Shown one piece after another: positions 27,746-40,614 of a stretch of DNA of 64,000 nt. The position numbers and the translations under genes are program-made. The DNA lies in contig NZ_JBGGWB010000001.1 in assembly GCF_041321155.1 (NCBI RefSeq), forward strand, positions 1,116,001 to 1,180,000, written 5' to 3'. The notes beneath the pieces were generated by a model. That model did no database searches, had not been told where the DNA came from, and saw only the letters and a program-made list of their open reading frames with translations. Numbering within the stretch: position 1 is the first letter of the stretch; the number at the start of each line of letters is the position of its first letter. This DNA comes from Sphingomonas sp. IW22 (GTDB lineage: Bacteria > Pseudomonadota > Alphaproteobacteria > Sphingomonadales > Sphingomonadaceae).

Positions 27746-28456
27746 TTACTCCACGATCGCCGCGGCGTCGGCCTCGGCGGTCTGCGAACCGCCACGGCCG
27801 AGCAGGTCGGCAATCTTCTTGCCGCGACGCTGTGCGACGGCCTTGGGCGAGGTCTGCTCGCCAAGGGCCTCGAACGTGGCGCGGATCATGTTGTAGGGGT
27901 TCGACGTGCCGGTCGACTTGGTCACCACGTCGGCGACGCCAAGGCTCTCGAACACGGCGCGCATCGGACCGCCGGCGATGATGCCCGTACCCGACGGCGC
28001 CGAACGGACATAGACGTTGCCGGCACCGAAGTGACCGCGACCGTCATGGTGAAGGGTCCGACCCTCGCGCAGCGGCACGCGGATCATCTTCTTCTTGGCC
28101 GAAGCCGTCGCCTTGCTGATGGCTTCCGGCACTTCGCGCGCCTTGCCATGACCAAAGCCGACACGGCCCTTGCCGTCGCCCACGACGACCAGCGCCGCAA
28201 AGCCGAAGCGCTTGCCGCCCTTGACCGTCTTGGACACGCGGTTGATGTGCACGAGCTTTTCGATCAGCTCTTCACCACCGTCGTCGCGGTTGCGGTCGTC
28301 GCGACGACCACGGTTGCCGTCACGACCGCCACGGCCGCGATTGTCGCCGCCGGGGCCACGGCCCCGACCGCCACGACCGCCGCGCGGCGCACCGGTGTTC
28401 GCTTCCGGCGCGGTCGCCTCGACCGGGGTCTCGGTCTGGTTGTTCTCGTCCGCCAT
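27746..28456 (-). CDS. rpsE: 30S ribosomal protein S5 with RGG-rich N-terminal extension
   Basis: S5, 236 aa, contributes to decoding accuracy and mRNA helicase activity of the ribosome. The conserved core starts near residue 62 ([19 protein letters not shown]), with [14 protein letters not shown] and the GTGIIAGG block. The first 60 residues are an extension of acidic/Thr-rich sequence followed by about 35 residues dominated by Arg, Gly and Asp ([26 protein letters not shown]), absent from E. coli S5. ATG at 28456 gives [11 protein letters not shown]; the ORF's extra 25 codons lie in rplR. One base separates it from rplR. Confidence 0.97.
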   Translation of the reverse strand: MADENNQTETPVEATAPEANTGAPRGGRGGRGRGPGGDNRGRGGRDGNRGRRDDRNRDDGGEELIEKLVHINRVSKTVKGGKRFGFAALVVVGDGKGRVGFGHGKAREVPEAISKATASAKKKMIRVPLREGRTLHHDGRGHFGAGNVYVRSAPSGTGIIAGGPMRAVFESLGVADVVTKSTGTSNPYNMIRATFEALGEQTSPKAVAQRRGKKIADLLGRGGSQTAEADAAAIVE

Positions 28457-28457
28457 C

Positions 28458-28814
28458 TTAGAACTCCAATCCGCCTTCACGCGCGGCATCCGCCAGCGCC
28501 TTGACGCGACCATGATAGAGGAAGCCGCCACGGTCGAACACGACCTGCGTCACCCCGGCCGCCTTGGCCGCTTCGGCCAGACGCTTGCCCACATCGGCCG
28601 CAGCCTCGGTGGTGGCGCCCAACTGGCCCTTGCCGTCCTTGACCAGGCTCGACGCCGAAGCCAGCGTCTTGCCTTCGGTGTCGTCGATCACCTGGGCATA
28701 GATATGCCGGCCCGAGCGATGCACCGACAGACGCGGACGACCACCGGCCCGCGCGCGCAGCGCGGTGCGATTGCGGCGACGCCGCTTCTCGAAGAGAGAG
28801 AGACCCTTGCTCAT
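28458..28814 (-). CDS. rplR: 50S ribosomal protein L18
   Basis: L18, 118 aa, binds 5S rRNA and anchors it to the large subunit with L5 and L25. It has the [22 protein letters not shown]-terminal basic patch (positions about 10-30), then [14 protein letters not shown] and the C-terminal [23 protein letters not shown]. Its start overlaps the rplF stop by one base. Confidence 0.98.
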   Translation of the reverse strand: MSKGLSLFEKRRRRNRTALRARAGGRPRLSVHRSGRHIYAQVIDDTEGKTLASASSLVKDGKGQLGATTEAAADVGKRLAEAAKAAGVTQVVFDRGGFLYHGRVKALADAAREGGLEF

Positions 28815-29347
28815 TACTTCTTCTTCCCTTCCTTGCGGAAGATGAACTCGTCGGCGTACTTGATACCCTTGCCCTTGTAGGGCTCGGGCTTGCGCCAGCG
28901 GCGGATCTCAGCGGCGACCTGACCGACCTTCTGCTTGTCGATGCCGGAGATCTCGATCGTCGTCTGATCGGGCGTCTTGATTTCGATACCCTCGGGGATG
29001 TCGAAATTGACGTCGTGGCTGTAGCCGAGCTGCAGCTTGAGCGTCTTGCCCTGCGTGCTGGCACGATAGCCGACACCGGTGATCAGCAACTTCTTGGTGA
29101 AGCCTTCCGAAACACCCGTGACCAGGTTCTGGACCAGCGTACGCTGCATGCCCCAGAACGCGCGAGCGCGCTTGGTCTCGTTCGCCGGCTGCACCGAAAT
29201 GCCACCATCGACGGTTTCATACTTGATGTCGTCAGCCAGCGGCATGGTGAGGGTGCCCTTAGGACCCTTCACGCTGAGCTGGCCGCTCGCGATGTTCGCC
29301 GAGACGCCCGAAGGGACGCTGACCGGCTTCTTGCCGATGCGGCTCAT
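28814..29347 (-). CDS. rplF: 50S ribosomal protein L6
   Basis: L6, 177 aa, sits near the sarcin-ricin loop where elongation factors bind. It begins [15 protein letters not shown] and contains the two L6 repeats, the second ending in [23 protein letters not shown], the C-terminal signature. It shares one base with rpsH upstream and one with rplR downstream. Confidence 0.98.
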   Translation of the reverse strand: MSRIGKKPVSVPSGVSANIASGQLSVKGPKGTLTMPLADDIKYETVDGGISVQPANETKRARAFWGMQRTLVQNLVTGVSEGFTKKLLITGVGYRASTQGKTLKLQLGYSHDVNFDIPEGIEIKTPDQTTIEISGIDKQKVGQVAAEIRRWRKPEPYKGKGIKYADEFIFRKEGKKK

Positions 29348-29742
29348 CAGAACACCTCCGCCAGCACTTCGCCGCCAACATTCTGCTCGCGCGCTTCGGC
29401 GTCGGACAGAACGCCGTTCGGCGTCGAGACAATCGTGATGCCCAGACCGTTGCGGACCTTGGGCAGTTCCTGCGAACCGCTGTACACGCGGCGACCCGGC
29501 TTGGAGACGCGCGCCACATGCTTGATTGCCGGCTGGCCTTCGAAATACTTCAGCTCGATGCGGATGCCGGCCGCGGGGCCCATCTGCTCTTCGCTGTAGC
29601 CACGGATATAGCCCTCGCGCTGAAGCACGTCGAGCACACGGACCCGCAGCTTCGACGCAGGCGTCAGGACCGAGTCCTTGCGCGCGCGCTGGCCGTTGCG
29701 GATGCGGGTGAGCATGTCACCCAGGGGATCGGTCAATGCCAT
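29347..29742 (-). CDS. rpsH: 30S ribosomal protein S8
   Basis: S8, 131 aa, is a primary 16S rRNA-binding protein that in many bacteria also represses the spc operon by binding its own mRNA near rplE. It begins [18 protein letters not shown] and ends with the [22 protein letters not shown] signature (about 107-128). Twelve bases separate it from rpsN. Confidence 0.98.
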   Translation of the reverse strand: MALTDPLGDMLTRIRNGQRARKDSVLTPASKLRVRVLDVLQREGYIRGYSEEQMGPAAGIRIELKYFEGQPAIKHVARVSKPGRRVYSGSQELPKVRNGLGITIVSTPNGVLSDAEAREQNVGGEVLAEVF

Positions 29743-29754
29743 CTTCTGGATCCC

Positions 29755-30060
29755 TTACCAGCTCGACTTGGTGACACCGGGGATCAGGCCCTTGTTGGCC
29801 AGATCACGCAGCATGACGCGAGCAAGACGGAACTTGCGGTAATAGCCGCGCGGGCGGCCGGTCAGTTCGCAACGGTTGCGAATACGCGTCGGATTGCCGT
29901 TGCGCGGCAGCTCCGCCATCTTCAGGCGCGCGATGAGACGCTCGGTCTCGTCGAGCGACTCGTCGTTCGCAATCGCCTTGAGCTTCGCATACTTGGGCGC
30001 ATACTTCGCGACCATCTTGCGACGCTTCTCGTTCTTGTTCACAGAACTCAGTTTCGCCAT
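29755..30060 (-). CDS. rpsN: 30S ribosomal protein S14 (zinc-free form)
   Basis: S14, 101 aa, is the long form that lacks the CxxC pairs of the zinc-binding version. It has the central [20 protein letters not shown] motif and ends [13 protein letters not shown]. It starts [16 protein letters not shown]. Nineteen bases downstream of rplE. Confidence 0.98.
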   Translation of the reverse strand: MAKLSSVNKNEKRRKMVAKYAPKYAKLKAIANDESLDETERLIARLKMAELPRNGNPTRIRNRCELTGRPRGYYRKFRLARVMLRDLANKGLIPGVTKSSW

Positions 30061-30079
30061 GACTTAAGTTCTTCCTTCC

Positions 30080-30664
30080 TTACGCCGCTTGCTTTGCTTC
30101 ATCGTCCGCCGCCTGGGGGAACGGGAAGCCGAACAGACGCAGAAGCTCACGTGCTTCATCGTCGGTCTTCGCGGTCGTGGTGACGATCACGTCCATGCCG
30201 CGCACCTTGTCGATGCGGTCATAGTTGATCTCGGGGAAAATGATCTGCTCCTTGATACCGCAGGCATAGTTGCCGCGGCCGTCGAAGCTCTTCGGGTTGA
30301 GACCGCGAAAGTCGCGGACGCGCGGCAGCGCGATCGTGACGAAACGGTCGAGGAATTCGTACATGCGCTCACGACGGAGCGTGACCTTGACGCCGATCGG
30401 CATGCCTTCACGCAGCTTGAACTGTGCGATCGACTTCTTGGCGCGCGTGACAACCGGCTTCTGGCCAGCGATCAGCTCCATTTCGGAAGCGGCCTGATCG
30501 ACCTTCTTTTTGTCCTGCGTCGCTTCGCCCACGCCCATGTTCAGGACGATCTTCTCGATGCGAGGCACTTCAAGCGCGTTCTTGTAGCCGAACTTCTCGG
30601 TCATCGCCTTGGCGATCGACTCGTCGTACAGCTTGCGGAGGCGCGGGGTGTAGGTGTCAGCCAT
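30080..30664 (-). CDS. rplE: 50S ribosomal protein L5
   Basis: L5, 194 aa, binds 5S rRNA and contacts the P-site tRNA. Motifs include [15 protein letters not shown], the [22 protein letters not shown] segment (position about 72-93) and [22 protein letters not shown] at 30664 gives the standard [13 protein letters not shown] start; it overlaps the rplX stop by eight bases (ATGGCTGA). The ORF's upstream 45 codons are an rplX shadow. Confidence 0.97.
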   Translation of the reverse strand: MADTYTPRLRKLYDESIAKAMTEKFGYKNALEVPRIEKIVLNMGVGEATQDKKKVDQAASEMELIAGQKPVVTRAKKSIAQFKLREGMPIGVKVTLRRERMYEFLDRFVTIALPRVRDFRGLNPKSFDGRGNYACGIKEQIIFPEINYDRIDKVRGMDVIVTTTAKTDDEARELLRLFGFPFPQAADDEAKQAA

Positions 30665-30974
30665 TGATGACATCCCCGGTCTTGGCGGCGACACGAACCT
30701 TCTTGCCGTCGCGGATTTCAAAACGGACGCGCGTCGGCTTGCCGTCGGCAGTGACGTGCGCGACCTTGGACACGTGCAGCGGCGCTTCCGAACGCTCAAG
30801 CCCGCCCTGCGGCGCGGCCTGGGTCGGCTTCTTGTGGCGCACGGCCACGTTCACGCCGGCAACGACGACCTTGTCTTCACGCGGCATCGAACGGACGACC
30901 TCACCGGTCTTGCCCTTGTCCTTGCCCGACAGGACGACGACCTTGTCGCCCTTCTTGATCTTGGCGGCAGCCAT
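30657..30974 (-). CDS. rplX: 50S ribosomal protein L24
   Basis: L24, 105 aa, initiates large-subunit assembly near the tunnel exit. It carries a KOW motif ([22 protein letters not shown]) at the N-terminus and [18 protein letters not shown] later. It starts with [11 protein letters not shown], sharing one base with the rplN stop. Confidence 0.97.
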   Translation of the reverse strand: MAAAKIKKGDKVVVLSGKDKGKTGEVVRSMPREDKVVVAGVNVAVRHKKPTQAAPQGGLERSEAPLHVSKVAHVTADGKPTRVRFEIRDGKKVRVAAKTGDVING

Positions 30975-31342
30975 TACAGCACCTCCGGCGCGAGCGAGAT
31001 GATCTTCATGTAACCCTTGCCGCGCAGTTCACGCACGACCGGGCCAAAGATACGGGTGCCGATCGGCTCCTCGTTCTTGTTCACGAGCACCGCGGCATTG
31101 CCGTCGAAGCGGATGACCGAGCCATCGGCGCGGCGGATATCCTTGCGGGTGCGAACGATGACGGCGCGATGAACGTCGCCCTTCTTCACGCGACCGCGCG
31201 GAGCTGCTTCCTTGACGCTGACGACGATGACGTCGCCCACGCCCGCCGTGCGGCGCTTCGAGCCACCCAGCACCTTGATGCACTGAACCCGCTTGGCGCC
31301 GCTGTTGTCAGCAACGTCCAGGTTGGACTGCATTTGGATCAT
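30974..31342 (-). CDS. rplN: 50S ribosomal protein L14
   Basis: L14, 122 aa, exactly the standard length from the ATG at 31342 ([17 protein letters not shown]). It forms intersubunit bridges with 16S rRNA. The central [23 protein letters not shown] and [11 protein letters not shown] blocks are conserved. A 78-bp gap separates it from rpsQ, the widest within the tightly packed rplC-rpmD block. Confidence 0.98.
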   Translation of the reverse strand: MIQMQSNLDVADNSGAKRVQCIKVLGGSKRRTAGVGDVIVVSVKEAAPRGRVKKGDVHRAVIVRTRKDIRRADGSVIRFDGNAAVLVNKNEEPIGTRIFGPVVRELRGKGYMKIISLAPEVL

Positions 31343-31420
31343 TGATCCGTTCCTTCTCTCTGGGGTGGATACCGACCCAACCCCGCCTTGAAACAACCGC
31401 CGGCGAACCGGCGGCAGCCC

Positions 31421-31699
31421 TTACGCGCCGGCTTCCGCCGCGACCTCTTCCGGAGTCGCATGGGTGTTGACCCGTGCGATCACCTTCCAGGTCTTGAGCT
31501 TCGAGATCGGCGCGGTCTCTTCGATCCGCACGGTCTCGCCCTCGCGATACTCATTGCCCTCGTCATGGGCATGATACTTCTTCGAGCGACGGATGATCTT
31601 GCCGTAGAGCGGGTGCTTGACCTTCCGCTCCACGCTGACGACCACCGTCTTGTCGGTCTTGTCCGAGACGATCATCCCGGTCAGCACACGCTTCGGCAT
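31421..31699 (-). CDS. rpsQ: 30S ribosomal protein S17
   Basis: S17, 92 aa, is a primary 16S rRNA binder with an OB fold. It begins [21 protein letters not shown] and holds the [19 protein letters not shown] segment. The C-terminal tail [12 protein letters not shown] extends slightly beyond the E. coli end. ATG at 31699 was chosen by homology; the ORF's first 28 codons overlap rpmC. Confidence 0.97.
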   Translation of the reverse strand: MPKRVLTGMIVSDKTDKTVVVSVERKVKHPLYGKIIRRSKKYHAHDEGNEYREGETVRIEETAPISKLKTWKVIARVNTHATPEEVAAEAGA

Positions 31700-31712
31700 G
31701 TCGGTCCCTTTC

Positions 31713-31916
31713 TTACTTCGCGTCCGAGCGCGAACGCTCGGTCTGCAGCGTCTTGATGCGTGCGATGTCGCGACGCACTTCACGAACGCGGCTCGACTTT
31801 TCGAGCTGGCTCGTCGCCGCCTGAAAACGAAGGTTGAACGCCTCGCGCTTCAGATTGCCCAGCTCTTCGGTCAGCTGATCGTCGCTCTTGGCGCGCAGAT
31901 CACTTGCCTTGGTCAT
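31713..31916 (-). CDS. rpmC: 50S ribosomal protein L29
   Basis: L29, 67 aa, is a two-helix protein at the tunnel exit that helps form the docking site for signal recognition particle and trigger factor. The [26 protein letters not shown] pattern (about 6-31) and the [12 protein letters not shown] block are characteristic. Three bases separate it from rplP. Confidence 0.97.
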   Translation of the reverse strand: MTKASDLRAKSDDQLTEELGNLKREAFNLRFQAATSQLEKSSRVREVRRDIARIKTLQTERSRSDAK

Positions 31917-31919
31917 TGA

Positions 31920-32351
31920 TTAGCCCTCCAGGTGCGACGTGTCGCCGAGGCGCGCCACGACCTTGGTCTTGATCGGCAGCTTCATCGCCGCACGCTCGAA
32001 CGCTTCCGCCGCGAGCGGACCGGGAACACCGTCCAGCTCGAACAGAATACGGCCGGGCTTCACGCGCGCCGCCCAATATTCAGGGGCGCCCTTGCCCGAG
32101 CCCATGCGGACTTCGGCCGGCTTCGACGAAACGGGGAGATCGGGGAACACGCGGATCCACAAGCGGCCCTGGCGCTTGATGTGACGCGTGATCGCGCGGC
32201 GAGCCGCTTCGATCTGACGGGCGGTAATCCGCTCCGGCTCCATCGCCTTCAGGCCATAGGCGCCGAAGTTCAAGGTCGCGCCACCCTTGGCCTCGCCCTT
32301 GATCCGGCCCTTGAAGGCCTTGCGGAACTTGGTGCGCTTTGGTTGCAGCAT
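31920..32351 (-). CDS. rplP: 50S ribosomal protein L16
   Basis: L16, 143 aa, organises the aminoacyl-tRNA site of the large subunit. It starts [19 protein letters not shown] and contains [27 protein letters not shown] (about 43-69), the MGSGKG signature and the [10 protein letters not shown] strand. Five bases separate it from rpsC. Confidence 0.98.
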   Translation of the reverse strand: MLQPKRTKFRKAFKGRIKGEAKGGATLNFGAYGLKAMEPERITARQIEAARRAITRHIKRQGRLWIRVFPDLPVSSKPAEVRMGSGKGAPEYWAARVKPGRILFELDGVPGPLAAEAFERAAMKLPIKTKVVARLGDTSHLEG

Positions 32352-32356
32352 CGGTC

Positions 32357-33067
32357 TTAGTTCCTACGGTCGTCGCGCGCCGGGCGCACGCCCGAGGTCT
32401 GCGATTCCAGGTTCAGGCGATCGGTAGCCAGCGGGTCGTGCCCGAGGATTTCGCCCTTGAAGATCCACACCTTGACGCCGCACACGCCATAAGCGGTGTG
32501 AGCCTCAGCCTCAGCATGGTCGATGTTCGCGCGCAGCGTGTGCAGCGGAACGCGGCCTTCGCGATACCACTCGGTCCGCGCGATTTCCGCGCCGCCCAGA
32601 CGGCCGCCGCAGTTGATGCGGATGCCCTCGGCGCCGAGACGCATCGCCGACTGAACCGCACGCTTCATGGCGCGACGGAACGCGATACGGCGCTCCAGCT
32701 GGTCGGCGATGCCCTGAGCCACGAGGCGGGCATCGACTTCCGGCTTGCGGATTTCGACGATGTTCAGCGACACGTCCGATGCGGTCATCGAGCCCAGCTT
32801 CTTGCGAAGCTTTTCGATGTCCGCGCCCTTCTTGCCGATGATGACGCCCGGACGAGCGGCATAGATCGAGATGCGGCACAGCTTGGCCGGACGCTCGATC
32901 ACGACCTTGCTGATCGCGGCCTGCTTCAGCGTCTTCATGATGTACTGGCGGATCTTGAGATCCTCCAGCAGAAGACGGCCATAGTCAGCGCCCTCGGCGA
33001 ACCAGCGGCTGTCCCAGGTGCGGTTGATCTGCAGGCGCAGACCGATGGGATTGCTCTTGTGACCCAT
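32357..33067 (-). CDS. rpsC: 30S ribosomal protein S3
   Basis: S3, 236 aa, lines the mRNA entry channel and binds RNA through a KH domain ([21 protein letters not shown], near 60-80). The C-terminal S3 domain has [26 protein letters not shown]. It starts [13 protein letters not shown]. Three bases separate it from rplV. Confidence 0.98.
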   Translation of the reverse strand: MGHKSNPIGLRLQINRTWDSRWFAEGADYGRLLLEDLKIRQYIMKTLKQAAISKVVIERPAKLCRISIYAARPGVIIGKKGADIEKLRKKLGSMTASDVSLNIVEIRKPEVDARLVAQGIADQLERRIAFRRAMKRAVQSAMRLGAEGIRINCGGRLGGAEIARTEWYREGRVPLHTLRANIDHAEAEAHTAYGVCGVKVWIFKGEILGHDPLATDRLNLESQTSGVRPARDDRRN

Positions 33068-33070
33068 GGA

Positions 33071-33448
33071 TCAGGCCTCCTGCACTTCGCGGACGACGAT
33101 CCGCAGCCGCGAGAACGGCTTGAGGATGCGCGTCGACTTGCCGCGGCCACGCGTGTGGAACCGCTTCATCGTGATCGACTTGCCCACGCTCGCTTCGGCG
33201 ACGACCAGTGCGTCGACGTCGAGATTGTGGTTGTTCTCGGCGTTGGCGATTGCCGACGCCAGCACCTTGCGCGCGTCCTCGGCCATCGCCTTCTTCGAGA
33301 AGGTGAGGATGTTCATCGCATCGCCAGCCTTCTGGCCGCGGATCAGACCGGCGACCAGGCTCAGCTTCTGAGCCGAACCACGGATCTGCGTGCCGACCGA
33401 CAGCGCCTCGTTATCGGCGACGCGACGCGGAGCTTTCTGCTTGCTCAT
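33071..33448 (-). CDS. rplV: 50S ribosomal protein L22
   Basis: L22, 125 aa, contributes a loop to the constriction of the peptide exit tunnel, near the macrolide site. Recognised by QKLSLVAGLIRGQKAGDAMNIL and the C-terminal MKRFHTRGRGKSTRILKP loop. Its start shares a base with the rpsS stop. Confidence 0.98.
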   Translation of the reverse strand: MSKQKAPRRVADNEALSVGTQIRGSAQKLSLVAGLIRGQKAGDAMNILTFSKKAMAEDARKVLASAIANAENNHNLDVDALVVAEASVGKSITMKRFHTRGRGKSTRILKPFSRLRIVVREVQEA

Positions 33449-33726
33449 CAGCGCTTGCCCTTCTTGTCGGCGGCGTGGCCGGGGAAGAAGCGCGTCGGCG
33501 CGAATTCACCCAGCTTCATACCGACCATTTCTTCGTTGACCGACACCGGCACGAACTTGCGGCCGTTGTAGACGTTGAACGTCAGGCCCACGAACGACGG
33601 CAGGATCGTCGAGCGGCGCGACCACGTCTTGATCGGGCCACCGCGACCACCGGCGTCATGCGCGGCCTCTGCCTTCTTCAGAAGGCTGAGCTCCACGAAC
33701 GGACCTTTCCAAACCGAACGAGCCAT
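33448..33726 (-). CDS. rpsS: 30S ribosomal protein S19
   Basis: S19, 92 aa, forms a complex with S13 at the head of the small subunit. [20 protein letters not shown] and the [22 protein letters not shown] block (about 34-55) identify it. Five bases after rplB. Confidence 0.98.
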   Translation of the reverse strand: MARSVWKGPFVELSLLKKAEAAHDAGGRGGPIKTWSRRSTILPSFVGLTFNVYNGRKFVPVSVNEEMVGMKLGEFAPTRFFPGHAADKKGKR

Positions 33727-33731
33727 TGCGG

Positions 33732-34577
33732 TTAGCCCTTCTTCTTCGCGTGGCGGCTACGGATGATAAACTTGTCCGTCGCCTTGTTGTGGCGGGTGCG
33801 AGCACCCTTGGTCGGCTTGCCCCAGGGCGTGACCGGATGACGGCCACCCGAGGTCCGGCCTTCACCACCGCCATGCGGGTGATCGACCGGGTTCTTGGCA
33901 ACGCCGCGCGTCAGCGGGCGCTTGCCCAGCCAGCGGTTGCGGCCAGCCTTGGCAAGGTTGGTGTTGCCGTTGTCGGGGTTCGACACCGCGCCAACGGTCG
34001 CCATGCAATCGCTACGGATGTAACGCTGCTCGCCCGAGTTCAGGCGAACGATCACCATCCCGCGGTCGCGACCCACGACCTGCACATAGGTGCCGGCCGA
34101 ACGTGCGATCTGACCGCCCTTGCCCGGCTTCATCTCCACATTGTGGACGATGGTGCCGACCGGCATCTGACCCAGTTCCATCGCGTTGCCCGGCTTCACG
34201 TCGGTCTTCTTGCCCGCGATGACCTTGTCACCCGGCTGAAGACGCTGCGGCGCCAGGATATAGGCGAAGTCCGGCGCCTCTTCGGTGCCGTAGTTCACCA
34301 GTGCGATGAACGCCGTGCGGTTGGGGTCGTATTCCAGACGAACGACCGTACCCTCAACGTCCCACTTGCGGCGCTTGAAATCGACGATGCGATAACGCTG
34401 CTTGTGGCCGCCCGCGATACCGCGCGAGGTCACGTGACCCTTGTTGTTGCGGCCGCCGGTCTTGCGCTTGCCTTCGGTCAGCGCCTTGAGCGGGCCGCCC
34501 TTGTGCAGCGCCGAGCGGTCGACCAGGATCAGACCGCGACGCGCCGGCGACGTCGGATTATAGTTCTTCAGCGCCAT
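33732..34577 (-). CDS. rplB: 50S ribosomal protein L2
   Basis: L2, 281 aa, is near the peptidyl-transferase centre and is needed for subunit association. The C-terminal signature [20 protein letters not shown] includes the conserved His essential for activity. It starts [19 protein letters not shown] and ends in a lysine-rich tail. Two bases separate it from rplW. Confidence 0.98.
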   Translation of the reverse strand: MALKNYNPTSPARRGLILVDRSALHKGGPLKALTEGKRKTGGRNNKGHVTSRGIAGGHKQRYRIVDFKRRKWDVEGTVVRLEYDPNRTAFIALVNYGTEEAPDFAYILAPQRLQPGDKVIAGKKTDVKPGNAMELGQMPVGTIVHNVEMKPGKGGQIARSAGTYVQVVGRDRGMVIVRLNSGEQRYIRSDCMATVGAVSNPDNGNTNLAKAGRNRWLGKRPLTRGVAKNPVDHPHGGGEGRTSGGRHPVTPWGKPTKGARTRHNKATDKFIIRSRHAKKKG

Positions 34578-34579
34578 GG

Positions 34580-34897
34580 TCAGTTGACCCCCTGCGTGAC
34601 GTCGATCGAATCGCCGTCCTTGAGCGTCACGATCGCCTTCTTGATGTCCGTGCGCTTGTAGGGAACACCCTTCCAGCGCTTGGTCTTGCCCTTCTGGACG
34701 ATCGTGTTGACGCCCAGAACCGACACGTCGAACAGCGCCTCAACAGCCGCCTTGATCTGCGGCTTGGTTGCGTCGTTCGCGACCTTGAACACCACCGCGT
34801 TGGCTTCGCTGACAAGCGTCGCCTTTTCGGTGATGTGCGGGGCGACGATCACGTCATAATGACGCGCGTCGATCGCCGTCTTGCCCTTCTTAGCCAT
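34580..34897 (-). CDS. rplW: 50S ribosomal protein L23
   Basis: L23, 105 aa, docks trigger factor and SRP at the tunnel exit. The pattern [20 protein letters not shown] and [23 protein letters not shown] is diagnostic. Its start overlaps the rplD stop by eight bases. Confidence 0.97.
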   Translation of the reverse strand: MAKKGKTAIDARHYDVIVAPHITEKATLVSEANAVVFKVANDATKPQIKAAVEALFDVSVLGVNTIVQKGKTKRWKGVPYKRTDIKKAIVTLKDGDSIDVTQGVN

Positions 34898-35516
34898 TGA
34901 AGCGCGCCTCCAGCTTCTCGACAGCTGCGCGCGTCAGCACCAGCGTGTCATGCTTCAGAATGTCGTAAACATTCGCGCCGACCGCCGGCAGGACGTTCAC
35001 GCCCGACAGGTTGCGGGTCGCCAGCGCGAAGCCGTTCTCGACCGCCTCGCCGTCAATCACCAGCGCCGTCTTGCCGAAGCCGAGCTTCGCCAGCGTGCCG
35101 GTCATCGCCTTGGTCTTGGCATCGGCGACCTTGAGGTCGTCGAGCACGATCAGCGTACCCGCAGCAGCATGGGTCGACAGCGCCATCTTGAGACCGAGCT
35201 GACGAACCTTCTTGTTGAGGCTCGACTCGAACTCGCGAAGACGGGCACCGTGCGCCTTACCACCACCGATGAAAACCGGAGCGCGGCGATCGCCGTGACG
35301 GGCGGTACCGCCACCCTTCTGACGGCCGAACTTCTTGCCGGTGCGGGCCACGTCCGAACGCTCACGCGTCGGGCGGGCGGTGCCGCGGCGGTTGTGCAGC
35401 TGCCAGGTGACGACACGGTGCAGGATGTCCGCACGCGGCTCGATCCCGAAAACGGTGTCGTTCAGCTCGATCTCGCCCTTGTCGGCGGCGTCGAGGGTTT
35501 GAACCTTGACCTTCAC
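34890..35516 (-). CDS. rplD: 50S ribosomal protein L4
   Basis: L4, 208 aa, reaches into the exit tunnel with its basic loop; in gamma-proteobacteria it also represses the S10 operon. Blocks seen: [46 protein letters not shown] (split around residue 75) and the C-terminal [22 protein letters not shown]. Two bases after rplC. Confidence 0.97.
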   Translation of the reverse strand: MKVKVQTLDAADKGEIELNDTVFGIEPRADILHRVVTWQLHNRRGTARPTRERSDVARTGKKFGRQKGGGTARHGDRRAPVFIGGGKAHGARLREFESSLNKKVRQLGLKMALSTHAAAGTLIVLDDLKVADAKTKAMTGTLAKLGFGKTALVIDGEAVENGFALATRNLSGVNVLPAVGANVYDILKHDTLVLTRAAVEKLEARFNG

Positions 35517-35518
35517 GT

Positions 35519-36271
35519 TCAGCCCTCCTGGCCTTCGGTGGCCGCAGGCGCCTCACCCTCGGCGGGCGTGTCGGCAGCGGCATCGTTGTTGTTGGCGACC
35601 TGACGCAGGCCGGCGGGATAGGGCGCATCCTTGTGGCGCGCGACCTTGACCGCGTCCTTGACGATCAGCCACGCACCCTTGTGACCGGGAACCGAACCCT
35701 TGACGAACAGCAGACCGCGCTCGACGTCGGTCGACACGATTTCGAGATTCTGCTGGGTCCGCTCGCGGTCGCCCATGTGACCGGCCATCTTCTTGTTCTT
35801 GAAGACCTTGCCCGGATCCTGGCGGTTACCGGTCGAACCGTGCGAACGGTGGCTCAGCGACACACCGTGGGTAGCGCGCAGACCGCCGAAGCCCCAACGC
35901 TTCATGGCGCCGGCGAAGCCCTTGCCCTGCGTGCGACCCGAAACATCGACCAGCTGGCCGGCGACAAAGTGGTCGGCGCCGATTTCGGCACCAACATCCA
36001 CCATCGCATCTTCGGCGACGCGGAATTCGCAAAGCTGCGACTTCAGCTCGACTTCGGCCTTGCCGAAGTGGCCGCGCTGCGGCTTGGCGACGTTCTTCGC
36101 CTTGGCCGAACCCGCGCCGATCTGCAGCGCGACATAGCCATCACGGTCGGCGGTGCGGTGTGCGACCACCTGAACGCCCTCAAGCGCCAGAACGGTAACG
36201 GGCACATGGCGGCCGTCGTCCTGGAACAGGCGGGTCATCCCCATTTTCTTCGCGATCACGCCAGTGCGCAT
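35519..36271 (-). CDS. rplC: 50S ribosomal protein L3
   Basis: L3, 250 aa, is one of two proteins that start large-subunit assembly. It begins [25 protein letters not shown] and has the family signature [20 protein letters not shown] with [28 protein letters not shown] after it (written here as two parts of one region at about 125-170). It carries an Ala/Glu-rich C-terminal tail of about 35 residues. A 291-bp structured gap separates it from rpsJ. Confidence 0.97.
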   Translation of the reverse strand: MRTGVIAKKMGMTRLFQDDGRHVPVTVLALEGVQVVAHRTADRDGYVALQIGAGSAKAKNVAKPQRGHFGKAEVELKSQLCEFRVAEDAMVDVGAEIGADHFVAGQLVDVSGRTQGKGFAGAMKRWGFGGLRATHGVSLSHRSHGSTGNRQDPGKVFKNKKMAGHMGDRERTQQNLEIVSTDVERGLLFVKGSVPGHKGAWLIVKDAVKVARHKDAPYPAGLRQVANNNDAAADTPAEGEAPAATEGQEG

Positions 36272-36293
36272 GACCTGTTGCTCCTATACAGAG

Positions 36294-36532
36294 GCCCGCG
36301 ACGGTTGATTCCGGCGCGGGCGTGGCCAACCCAATTGATTTTAAAGCGGCCCCGTCCCGGGCTGGATGTCCGGCGAACCGGACGTGACGGGGGACGCTGA
36401 CCCGGCAACCCGAAGGCCGCCGGCGGTATCCCAAATATCTGAGGTCACAAACCTCGCGGCTCACCCGATCCTGCGACCGGGGAGCAAGGCCCTTTTTCAT
36501 GGGGTGAGCGAATCACCACTGGGAAAAGGGCC
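36294..36532 (-). other. Structured leader between rpsJ and rplC
   Basis: The 291-bp gap between rpsJ and rplC holds three inverted repeats. GGCCCTTTT with AAAAGGGCC (36488-36532) encloses an inner GGTGA/TCACC stem. GTCCGG-CGAA-CCGGAC is at 36368-36383. GCCCGCG with CGCGGGC is at 36294-36321, directly before the rplC start. Genes around it are otherwise packed within a few bases, so this is probably a regulatory or processing leader. An ORF that starts here at 36500 is out of frame with rplC and looks spurious. Confidence 0.5.
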
Positions 36533-36562
36533 GAATCTCGTCTCGCTTGAGAAGTGGCGCCT

Positions 36563-36871
36563 TTACGCCAGCTTGATCTCGACGTCAACGCCTGCGGCGA
36601 GGTCGAGCTTCATCAGTGCGTCGACGGTCTGCGGCGTCGGCTGAACGATGTCCAGCATGCGCTTGTAGGTGCGGACTTCAAACTGCTCACGCGACTTCTT
36701 GTCGATGTGAGGGCCACGGTTGACCGTGAACTTCTCAATGCGCGTCGGCAGGGGAATGGGGCCACGGATAAGCGCGCCGGTACGTCGGGCGGTGTCGGCG
36801 ATATCGCCGGTCGCCTGGTCGAGCACGCGATGATCGAACGCCTTAAGGCGGATGCGGATGTTGCTGTCCAT
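36563..36871 (-). CDS. rpsJ: 30S ribosomal protein S10
   Basis: S10, 102 aa, is a small-subunit head protein that also joins transcription antitermination complexes as NusE. ATG at 36871 gives [18 protein letters not shown]; the [24 protein letters not shown] block and the [22 protein letters not shown] end are conserved. First gene of the S10 block, 187 bp after tuf with a terminator between. Confidence 0.97.
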   Translation of the reverse strand: MDSNIRIRLKAFDHRVLDQATGDIADTARRTGALIRGPIPLPTRIEKFTVNRGPHIDKKSREQFEVRTYKRMLDIVQPTPQTVDALMKLDLAAGVDVEIKLA

Positions 36872-36970
36872 ATTCCCTACCAATGCGAAAGAGCGGGCCC
36901 GTTGCCGGAGCTCGTGCTGTTTCTACGCGACTAACGAAATGGGTCCGCACCGAAGCGCGGCACCCTCATT

Positions 36971-37004
36971 AAAAGGCAACGGCCGAACCGTTGCCGGTTC
37001 GGCC
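36971..37004 (-). terminator. Terminator with competing hairpin between tuf and rpsJ
   Basis: On the minus strand GGCAACGG-TTCGG-CCGTTGCC is followed directly by TTTT, a textbook intrinsic terminator (36995-36971). The same bases can also form GGCCGAACC-GGCAAC-GGTTCGGCC (37004-36981). The two stems share their bases and exclude each other, as in attenuators. Lies 55-88 bp after the tuf stop. Confidence 0.7.
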
Positions 37005-37015
37005 GCTTCCATATT

Positions 37016-37039
37016 CGTCGGCGAGCAAGCCCGCCGACG
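37016..37039 (-). other. Hairpin just after tuf
   Basis: CGTCGGCG and CGCCGACG pair perfectly over 8 bp with an 8-base loop, 19 bases after the tuf stop. It precedes the terminator/antiterminator pair and may protect the tuf mRNA 3' end. Confidence 0.45.
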
Positions 37040-37058
37040 ATCAAGGCTTGCGCCTATA

Positions 37059-38249
<1,191 letters not shown>

Positions 38250-38356
38250 GTTTCCCTACCTTCTGATTCGATTTCCCGGCCACGATGGGGACTCGCGAGA
38301 AGGCGGCCCCATAGCGGCTGATTTTAAAGAATGCCAGCGCTTCCGCGCCGAGCTGG

Positions 38357-40450
<2,094 letters not shown>

Positions 40451-40580
40451 GATCTTACTCCTGGTGCCGATAGACGGCGGGTGCGGATTGAATTTCGGGG
40501 GCCTTTAACCCCATCCGTGCGGTCTGTGTAGCCATCCGCTCGCGCGACGCGATCAGATGCATCCCAAAACCGACGGCGGT

Positions 40581-40606
40581 GGGGGCGAAGCCGAAGCCTC
40601 GCCCCC
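40581..40606 (-). terminator. UUCG-capped hairpin between rpsG and fusA
   Basis: On the minus strand GGGGGCGAGGC and GCTTCGCCCCC pair over 11 positions around a TTCG tetraloop closed by C-G, an exceptionally stable fold. It begins eight bases after the rpsG stop. GGTTTTGG follows about ten bases later, so partial termination or mRNA processing is possible. Confidence 0.55.
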
Positions 40607-40614
40607 GATATAGG

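Noticed and set aside
36180..36500. 106-aa minus-strand ORF starting in the rpsJ-rplC gap
   Set aside because: Out of frame with rplC, with no recognisable family; the gap is better explained as structured RNA.
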